Shown one piece after another: positions 1 through 5,226 of a DNA stretch of 5,226 nucleotides. Source of the DNA: Actinomycetota bacterium (GTDB lineage Bacteria; Actinomycetota; Actinomycetes; Mycobacteriales; Mycobacteriaceae). Within the stretch, counting starts at the first letter, position 1. Each line of letters opens with the position of its first letter. A program made the position numbers and the translations under genes. Where the stretch lies: the NCBI GenBank assembly GCA_005789055.1, contig SYAA01000254.1:1-5226 (forward strand), given 5' to 3'. The notes under the pieces were generated by a model. It did no database searches. It worked only from the letters and a program-made list of their open reading frames with translations, and was not told where the DNA came from.

Positions 1-3000
1 GTGATCGATCCAGTAACCGCGACCGGTTACCCGAAACTTGCCGGCGGCGCGCCGGACTTCCCGGCCCTCGAATGTGAGGTTCTGGACTACTGGGCCAACG
101 ACGACACCTTCCAAGCCAGCATTGAGCGACGGTCGGACGCCGAGGAGTACGTCTTCTACGACGGGCCCCCGTTCGCCAACGGCCTACCGCACTACGGGCA
201 TTTACTGACCGGCTACGTCAAGGACATCGTGCCGCGCTACCGCACCATGCGTGGCTACAAGGTCGAGCGCAGGTTCGGCTGGGACACCCATGGACTGCCG
301 GCTGAACTCGAGGTACAGCGTCAACTGGGTATCACTGACAAGGCCCAAATCGAAGCGATGGGCATCGGGGCTTTCAACGATGCCTGCCGCGATTCAGTAC
401 TGCGCTACACCAACGAGTGGCGGGCGTATGTGACCCGGCAAGCCCGCTGGGTGGATTTCGACAATGACTATAAAACTCTGGATCTATCGTTCATGGAATC
501 GGTGATCTGGGCGTTCAAACAACTGTGGGACAAAGGTCTGGCCTACGAAGGCGTGCGGGTGTTGCCGTATTGCTGGAATGACGAGACCCCGCTGTCCAGC
601 CACGAGTTGAGGATGGACGACGACGTCTACCAGAGCCGCCAGGACCCGGCGGTCACGGTCGGATTCCGAGTCACCGCACCAGGATCCGATCTCGACGGCG
701 CCTACCTTTTGATTTGGACCACGACGCCGTGGACGCTGCCGTCCAATCAGGCGGTGGCGGTTAACCCCGGTGTGGAGTATGCAGTGATCGCCTCGGAAGG
801 AAACCGGCACGTCCTCGCCACAGCCCGCCTGGCCGCCTATGCCCGGGAGCTGGGGGAGGAGCCCGAGATCCTCGCCACCTACACCGGCGAGCAGTTGCTC
901 GGATTGCGGTACTCACCGCCGTTTGCGTATTTTGCCGACTCGGTGAATTCCTTTCAGGTGCTGCGCGGAGATTTTGTCACCACCGAGGACGGCACTGGGA
1001 TCGTGCACATGGCGCCGGCCTACGGCGAGGACGACAAAGCCACCACCGACACCGTTGGAATCACCCCGGTCACTCCGGTCGACGCACGGGGCCGGTTCGA
1101 TGCGACCGTGCCCGACTACCAGGGCACGCTGGTTTTCGACGCCAACCCCCTGATCATCAAGGACCTCAAGAACGGGACCGGACCGGCTGCAGTCAATGCT
1201 CCGAAACTGATCCGGCATGAAACCTACGATCACCCTTACCCGCACTGCTGGCGGTGCCGCAACCCACTGATCTACCGCGCAGTGTCATCCTGGTTCGTGA
1301 AGGTGACGGATTTTCGGGACCGAATGGTTGAGCTCAACCAACAGATCACCTGGTACCCCGAGCATGTCAAAGACGGCCAGTTCGGCAAGTGGCTCTCCGG
1401 CGCACGCGACTGGTCGATCTCACGAAACCGATACTGGGGCACACCGATTCCGGTGTGGACCTCCGATGACCCGGCCTACCCGCGTATCGACGTCTACGGC
1501 AGCCTCGACGAACTTGAGCGTGACTTCGGGGTGCGGCCGGATAACCCGCCCCCGCCCAACACCGACGAGTTGCCCCGGCCGAATCCGGATGATCCGACTG
1601 GCACGGCGACGATGCGTCGGATTGAAGACGTCTTCGACGTGTGGTTCGACTCGGGGTCGATGCCGTACGCGCAGGTGCATTATCCGTTTGAGAATGAAGA
1701 GTGGTTCCACGGCGTCGATTCCGCCGACCCTGACAAGCAGGTCGACGGTCATAACCCCGGCGACTTCATCGTCGAGTACATCGGTCAGACCAGAGGTTGG
1801 TTCTACACGCTGCATGTTCTCGCAACGGCGCTGTTTGACCGCCCGGCGTTCAAAACCTGCGTGGCACACGGGATCGTGCTCGGCAATGACGGGGCGAAGA
1901 TGAGTAAGTCGCTGCGCAACTATCCCGATGTCAATGAGGTGTTCGACCGGGACGGGTCTGATGCCATGCGTTGGTTCCTGATGGCTTCGCCGATCCTCCG
2001 CGGTGGCAACCTGATCGTCACCGAGCACGGGATTCGCGAAGGAGTCCGCCAAGTCCAGCTCCCGCTGTGGAACGCCTACAGCTTCCTTACGTTGTACGCC
2101 CCGCAGGTCGGTCGGTGGCGCACCGATTCCACCCACGTGCTGGATCGTTACATCCTGGCCAAACTTGCTGCGCTGCGTGATGACCTCACCGGTGCCATGG
2201 ATGTCTGCGACATCTCCGGGGCGTGTGAGCTGTTGCGGCAGTTCACCGAGGCGCTGACGAACTGGTACGTCCGGCGGTCGCGTTCTCGTTTCTGGAATGA
2301 GGATCGCGACGCGATCGACACCCTGCACACCGTCCTCGAGGTCACCACCCGGCTGGCGGCGCCCCTGCTTCCGATGACCACCGAGCTGATCTGGCGGAGT
2401 GTCACCGGTGAACGTTCGGTGCACCTGACCGATTGGCCCCAAGCCACAGACCTGCCCACGGATCCGGATCTGGTCGACGCCATGGATCAGGTGCGTGAGG
2501 TGTGCTCGGCGGCATCTTCGGTGCGCAAAGCCAAGAAGCTTCGGGTTAGGCTTCCGCTTTCCAAACTGACAGTGGCGGTCGCTGATTCAGAGAAGCTGCG
2601 ACCGTTCGCCGATCTGATCGCCGATGAACTCAACGTCAGGGCCGTTGACTTGACCGACGACATCGACGCCTACGGCCGCTTCGAACTCGCGGTCAACGCC
2701 CGGGTCGCGGGTCCGCGGCTGGGAAAATCCGTGCAGGACGCCATCAAGGCGGTTAAGTCCGGTCGCGGAGTGCTCAACCCCGACGGCACACTCACCGCCG
2801 ACGAGATCGTGCTGACCGCTGACGAGTACAACTCCAGACTGGTTGCCGCCGACGAGGAGTACACCGCCGCGTTGCCTGGCGGCGCGGGGCTGGTAGTCCT
2901 GGATGGAACCCTTACCGAGGAACTGGAGGCCGAGGGCTGGGCCAAAGACCGGATCCGCGAACTACAGGACCTGCGAAAGTCGACCGGCTTGGACGTTAGC

Positions 3001-3174
3001 GACAGGATCGCCGTGCAGATGGCGGTGCCGGCCGAACGCGCGCAGTGGGCCCGCACCCACCGCGACCTTATTGCCGGGGAGATCTTGGCGACGAGCTTCG
3101 ATTTCGTTGATCCAGCCGAGGGTTTGGCGGTCGACATCGGCGACGGCGTTCGGGTGGCGATCGCAAAGGCATGA
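1..3174 (+). CDS. ileS: isoleucyl-tRNA synthetase, eukaryote-like (type 2) form
   Basis: This cytoplasmic class Ia synthetase charges tRNA-Ile with isoleucine using ATP and edits mischarged valine. The protein has 1057 residues; the M. tuberculosis enzyme, which it resembles along its whole length, is slightly shorter. The Rossmann fold carries the HIGH signature as HYGH (residues 64-67) and KMSKS at 633-637. The CP1 editing domain has the threonine-rich loop W239-N249 and the GTGIVHMAP segment with H336 and D345, so editing looks intact. Catalytic-core landmarks [11 protein letters not shown] (470-480) and DVWFDSG (546-552) are present. The C-terminal part is the anticodon-binding helical domain plus an extension ending without the Cys-rich zinc finger of E. 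coli-type IleRS. This is the form known in mycobacteria to be mupirocin-insensitive. GTG at base 1 is taken as the start because the conserved YPKLAGGAP segment begins only ten residues later and no better start lies between. The upstream signal is not visible. An insertion at about 571-583 is discussed in the findings. Confidence 0.97.
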   Translation: MIDPVTATGYPKLAGGAPDFPALECEVLDYWANDDTFQASIERRSDAEEYVFYDGPPFANGLPHYGHLLTGYVKDIVPRYRTMRGYKVERRFGWDTHGLPAELEVQRQLGITDKAQIEAMGIGAFNDACRDSVLRYTNEWRAYVTRQARWVDFDNDYKTLDLSFMESVIWAFKQLWDKGLAYEGVRVLPYCWNDETPLSSHELRMDDDVYQSRQDPAVTVGFRVTAPGSDLDGAYLLIWTTTPWTLPSNQAVAVNPGVEYAVIASEGNRHVLATARLAAYARELGEEPEILATYTGEQLLGLRYSPPFAYFADSVNSFQVLRGDFVTTEDGTGIVHMAPAYGEDDKATTDTVGITPVTPVDARGRFDATVPDYQGTLVFDANPLIIKDLKNGTGPAAVNAPKLIRHETYDHPYPHCWRCRNPLIYRAVSSWFVKVTDFRDRMVELNQQITWYPEHVKDGQFGKWLSGARDWSISRNRYWGTPIPVWTSDDPAYPRIDVYGSLDELERDFGVRPDNPPPPNTDELPRPNPDDPTGTATMRRIEDVFDVWFDSGSMPYAQVHYPFENEEWFHGVDSADPDKQVDGHNPGDFIVEYIGQTRGWFYTLHVLATALFDRPAFKTCVAHGIVLGNDGAKMSKSLRNYPDVNEVFDRDGSDAMRWFLMASPILRGGNLIVTEHGIREGVRQVQLPLWNAYSFLTLYAPQVGRWRTDSTHVLDRYILAKLAALRDDLTGAMDVCDISGACELLRQFTEALTNWYVRRSRSRFWNEDRDAIDTLHTVLEVTTRLAAPLLPMTTELIWRSVTGERSVHLTDWPQATDLPTDPDLVDAMDQVREVCSAASSVRKAKKLRVRLPLSKLTVAVADSEKLRPFADLIADELNVRAVDLTDDIDAYGRFELAVNARVAGPRLGKSVQDAIKAVKSGRGVLNPDGTLTADEIVLTADEYNSRLVAADEEYTAALPGGAGLVVLDGTLTEELEAEGWAKDRIRELQDLRKSTGLDVSDRIAVQMAVPAERAQWARTHRDLIAGEILATSFDFVDPAEGLAVDIGDGVRVAIAKA
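3171..3174 (+). other. ATGA stop-start overlap joining ileS and dinX
   Basis: The ATG of dinX shares bases with the TGA of ileS, a classic arrangement for translational coupling by a terminating and restarting ribosome. The only purine-rich stretch nearby, AAAGG at 3165-3169, is one base from the ATG, too close to act as a normal Shine-Dalgarno sequence for it. A looser GGGTGG at about 3152-3157 lies rather far upstream. Reinitiation after ileS is therefore the likelier route; this is inference. Confidence 0.8.
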
Positions 3175-4547
3175 GCGGCTCGGTGCGCTGGGTGCTGCAC
3201 TTCGATATGGACGCTTTCTTCGCGTCCGTTGAGCAGTTGACTCGGCCGACATTGCGGGGCCGACCGGTTCTGGTCGGTGGCCGGAGTGGCCGCGGTGTGG
3301 TTGCGGGGGCTAGTTACGAGGCACGCGCTTTCGGTGCACGCTCGGCGATGCCCGTGCATCAGGCCCGCCGACTGATCGGGCCGGCGGCCGTGGTGCTACC
3401 GCCGCGCGGCGCGGTCTACCACATCGCGAGCAGACGGGTGATGGACACTGTCCGGACATTGGTTCCGGTGCTTGAGCAACTCTCCTTCGACGAGGCCTTC
3501 GGCGAGCCGGCCGAGTTGGTCGGCGCTGACGCCGAGACGGTTGAACGGTTTTGCATCCGATTGAGGGTGCGGGTCCGGGAGCAGACCGGCCTGGTCACCT
3601 CGGTCGGTGCCGGGTCGGGCAAGCAGATCGCGAAGATCGCCTCCGAACTGGCCAAACCCGACGGGGTGAGGGTGATCCGGCGCGACGAGGAGCATCGACT
3701 GCTTGCTGGCCTACCGGTGCGTCGGCTGTGGGGGATCGGGCCCGTGGCCGAGGAAAGACTGCGCCGGTTGGGAGTTGAAACGGTGGGTGCACTCGCGGCG
3801 CTGTCCGACGCGGAGGCGGCCAGCATCCTCGGCGGGGCCGCCGGACCGGCGTTGCGGTCGCTGGCCAGGGGAATTGATGACCGACCGGTGGTTGAGCGGG
3901 CCGAGGCCAAACAGATCAGTGCCGAATCCACCTTCGACGCCGACCTGACCACTCTCGAGCAACTGCTACAGGCGTCGATGTCGATCGCCGAGCACGCCCA
4001 TCGGCGCCTTGAGCGCGATGGACGCGGCGCTCGCACGGTAACGGTCAAAATCAAGAAGTCGGACATGTCGACGCTGACGCGATCCACCACACTGCCGTAC
4101 GCCACCGCAGACGCAGGCACGCTCACCGCGATGGCGCGCCGCCTGCTGCTCGACCCCAGCGATGTCGGCCCGATTCGGCTGGTGGGCGTTGGGTTCTCCG
4201 GCCTCAGTGACGTGCGCCAGGAATCGCTGTTTCCGGAGATTGAACACCACGACGTCGAATCGACCGATACCGCGCTCCCCGAGCCGGCCAGCGGGATCTC
4301 CAGTTGGCGAGTCGGCGACGACCTCAAACACCCCGAGTTCGGCCACGGGTGGGTACAGGGCGCCGGGCATGGCGTGGTCAGCGTTCGGTTCGAGACCCGC
4401 GCCAGCGGCCCCGGGGTGATGCGCACCTTCACCATCGACACCGCCGAACTCACCATCGCGAACCCGGTCGACAGTCTCGACTGGCCCGATGCGTCTGATG
4501 ACTCCGACCAGTCAGCCCCACCGCGAGACGGTGGACTCCACGGGTAG
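3171..4547 (+). CDS. dinX: DNA polymerase IV, Y-family translesion polymerase (DinB1/DinX)
   Basis: This is a DinB-type polymerase that copies past damaged or misaligned template bases in the cytoplasm, docked on the sliding clamp. It has 458 residues. The palm carries the catalytic acids D12 (in [12 protein letters not shown]) and D107-E108 (in SFDEAF), matching D8, D103 and E104 of E. coli Pol IV. F17 is the steric-gate position, so rejection of ribonucleotides is expected, unlike mycobacterial DinB2. The [14 protein letters not shown] fingers motif begins at S48. The thumb helix-hairpin-helix is at W187-GIG-190 onward, followed by the little finger. QESLF at 350-354 is a clamp-binding motif. 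About 100 further residues follow, more than in E. coli Pol IV: a linker, a compact module (379-427) resembling the UvrD/PcrA C-terminal Tudor-like fold, and an acidic tail. The ATG overlaps the ileS stop. A GTG at 3183 is a weaker start. No convincing LexA box lies near the start. Whole-length resemblance to M. tuberculosis Rv1537 supports the name; dinB1 is a synonym. Confidence 0.96.
   Translation: MSGSVRWVLHFDMDAFFASVEQLTRPTLRGRPVLVGGRSGRGVVAGASYEARAFGARSAMPVHQARRLIGPAAVVLPPRGAVYHIASRRVMDTVRTLVPVLEQLSFDEAFGEPAELVGADAETVERFCIRLRVRVREQTGLVTSVGAGSGKQIAKIASELAKPDGVRVIRRDEEHRLLAGLPVRRLWGIGPVAEERLRRLGVETVGALAALSDAEAASILGGAAGPALRSLARGIDDRPVVERAEAKQISAESTFDADLTTLEQLLQASMSIAEHAHRRLERDGRGARTVTVKIKKSDMSTLTRSTTLPYATADAGTLTAMARRLLLDPSDVGPIRLVGVGFSGLSDVRQESLFPEIEHHDVESTDTALPEPASGISSWRVGDDLKHPEFGHGWVQGAGHGVVSVRFETRASGPGVMRTFTIDTAELTIANPVDSLDWPDASDDSDQSAPPRDGGLHG
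4512..4547. other. 36-base tail-to-tail overlap of dinX and ansA
   Basis: The dinX stop TAG is at 4545-4547 on the plus strand and the ansA stop TGA is the complement of TCA at 4512-4514. The last 11 sense codons of dinX and the last codons of ansA therefore share bases on opposite strands. Both endings look authentic: ansA keeps the family-typical terminal RWG, and dinX ends after the conserved DSLDW segment in a variable acidic tail. There is no room for an intergenic terminator. Confidence 0.9.
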
Positions 4548-5226
4548 TCCCGCCCCGAGTGCGGCCATCAGCAGGACCCTCGCCTGGCCGGCCCGCAAAC
4601 GCGGCACCATCACTGCCCCCGCTGCCACCAGATCTGCACCGGGTCCGTAGGTCGGGCGGGCGTGTCCGCCCGGCACCCGACTGGTGATCGCTACCGCGAC
4701 ACCGCGCCGGCAAGCCCGTGCCACCGCGTCAATCAGGGATGCGCCGGCGTTACCCGCCCCCATCGCCTCGATCACCACGCCGCGGGCGCCTGCGGCGGTG
4801 AAGCCGTCGAGCGCGGTGCCATCTGCGCCGGGATACGCGGCCGCGATATCCACTCGGGGCGCAGAGGTGACCTGTCCTAGGTAAGGGCGTTCCTTCGGTG
4901 TGGTGATTTCGAACGCCTCGTGCGAAACCGTGCCGACCTGAGCGGCGGCACCGAATACCTGTGCGCCGCCGAGTTTGGTGGTACCCAAGGGTGCCAGCAC
5001 CGCGCCGGCGAAGCTCATCAGAACGCCGAGTTCCCGCGCGTGCGGGCTGGCCGCCACCGTCAGCGCATCACGCAGATTTGCCGGGCCGTCGGCGTCGGTC
5101 GCGTCGGCTGCCCGCGAAGATCCGGTAAGTACCACCGGCGCGTCGCCGCCGTAGGTGAGGTCAAGCCACAGCGCAGTCTCCTCCATGGTGTCGGTGCCGT
5201 GGGTGACCACGATCCCGTCGGCGCCA
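4512..5226 (-). CDS. ansA: L-asparaginase, N-terminus cut off by the window edge
   Basis: The enzyme hydrolyses L-asparagine to aspartate and ammonia. In M. tuberculosis the AnsA protein serves nitrogen assimilation and acid resistance. About 237 residues are visible and the frame runs open off the right edge (reading [14 protein letters not shown]), so roughly 70 residues are missing compared with the usual 300-odd. The missing part holds the first catalytic threonine (TGGTI motif) and any signal peptide. Visible landmarks are the second signature [10 protein letters not shown] with its catalytic Thr-Asp (bases 5190-5195), the [10 protein letters not shown] segment (around 5073-5090), EAMGAGNAG (4743-4769), and the C-terminal [18 protein letters not shown] followed by [10 protein letters not shown]. 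The lysine of the usual second triad is not apparent (see findings). A GTG at 5208-5210 is an internal valine codon, not the start, because family sequence continues upstream of it. The gene converges on dinX and overlaps its end by 36 bases. It matches M. tuberculosis Rv1538c in place and sequence. Confidence 0.94.
   Translation of the reverse strand, partial: GADGIVVTHGTDTMEETALWLDLTYGGDAPVVLTGSSRAADATDADGPANLRDALTVAASPHARELGVLMSFAGAVLAPLGTTKLGGAQVFGAAAQVGTVSHEAFEITTPKERPYLGQVTSAPRVDIAAAYPGADGTALDGFTAAGARGVVIEAMGAGNAGASLIDAVARACRRGVAVAITSRVPGGHARPTYGPGADLVAAGAVMVPRLRAGQARVLLMAALGAGLPVESTVSRWG
4518..4534. terminator. candidate bidirectional hairpin in the dinX/ansA convergent overlap
   Basis: CCACCG (4518-4523) and CGGTGG (4529-4534) are a perfect 6-bp inverted repeat around the 5-base loop CGAGA. 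A competing arm, GTGG/CCAC (4531-4541), overlaps it. The stem sits wholly within the 36 bases shared by the two converging genes, just before the dinX stop and just after the ansA coding body. No T-tract follows on either strand, so it is not a canonical intrinsic terminator. Short GC-rich hairpins are common by chance in DNA of this composition, so the role is tentative. Confidence 0.35.

Noticed and set aside
1420..2442. Open frame of 340 codons on the minus strand inside ileS
   Set aside because: It lies antisense to strongly conserved IleRS catalytic sequence. Its Arg/Val/Gly-rich composition is typical of reverse-frame shadows in high-GC genes, and I recognise no domain in it.
2681..2696. 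Possible LexA/SOS box: TCGAAC, four bases, GGTCAA
   Set aside because: The left half fits the mycobacterial consensus, but the right half matches only four of six bases. It lies within ileS coding sequence almost 500 bases before dinX, so chance is likelier.
3183..3185. GTG as an alternative start of dinX
   Set aside because: It would also precede the conserved RWVLHFDMD, but the ATG at 3171 is the stronger codon and gives the ATGA coupling with ileS.
2670..3359. Minus-strand open frame of 229 codons spanning the ileS/dinX junction
   Set aside because: It is antisense to the ends of two well-supported genes, is Ser/Arg/Ala-rich and shows no family features.
3416..4456. Open frame of 346 codons on the minus strand inside dinX
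   Set aside because: Ser/Arg/Thr-rich low-complexity translation antisense to the conserved polymerase body; a high-GC shadow with no recognisable motif.
4907..4927. Inverted repeat TTTCG...CGAAA, looking like an operator
   Set aside because: Arms are only 5 bp with 11 bases between, it lies inside ansA codons, and the spacing does not fit the LexA consensus.
5208..5210. GTG as a possible start of ansA
   Set aside because: Asparaginase-family sequence ([10 protein letters not shown]) continues upstream of it to the window edge, so it is an internal valine codon.

Overview
The window is dense, high-GC actinobacterial DNA. Gene order and protein sequence both point to a mycobacterium: isoleucyl-tRNA synthetase (ileS), then a DinB1/DinX-type DNA polymerase IV, then a convergent L-asparaginase (ansA). 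This matches, from memory, the Rv1536-Rv1537-Rv1538c block of Mycobacterium tuberculosis. The proteins resemble the M. tuberculosis ones closely but are clearly diverged from them, so this is another species of the group. The sequence alone does not say which.

Layout. Bases 1-3174 (+) encode a complete eukaryote-like isoleucyl-tRNA synthetase that starts with GTG at the first base, so its promoter and ribosome binding site lie outside the window. Bases 3171-4547 (+) encode a Y-family translesion polymerase whose ATG overlaps the ileS stop codon as ATGA, so the two genes very likely share a transcript and are translationally coupled. Bases 4512-5226 (-) hold the C-terminal three quarters of a type I/II-fold L-asparaginase, whose start lies beyond the right edge. 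The polymerase and asparaginase genes run tail to tail and overlap by 36 bases. That overlap contains a perfect 6-bp inverted repeat that could form a hairpin in both transcripts.

There is no intergenic gap at all. I see no tRNA, rRNA, insertion sequence, CRISPR array, prophage piece or other mobile element. The genes do not form one pathway: ileS is essential translation machinery, dinX is DNA damage tolerance and ansA is nitrogen/asparagine catabolism. This is a conserved core-genome segment, and I found no clearly new system in it. The points most worth a second look are the UvrD/PcrA-like C-terminal module on the polymerase, the hairpin-bearing convergent overlap, and the apparent lack of the usual second-triad lysine in the asparaginase.
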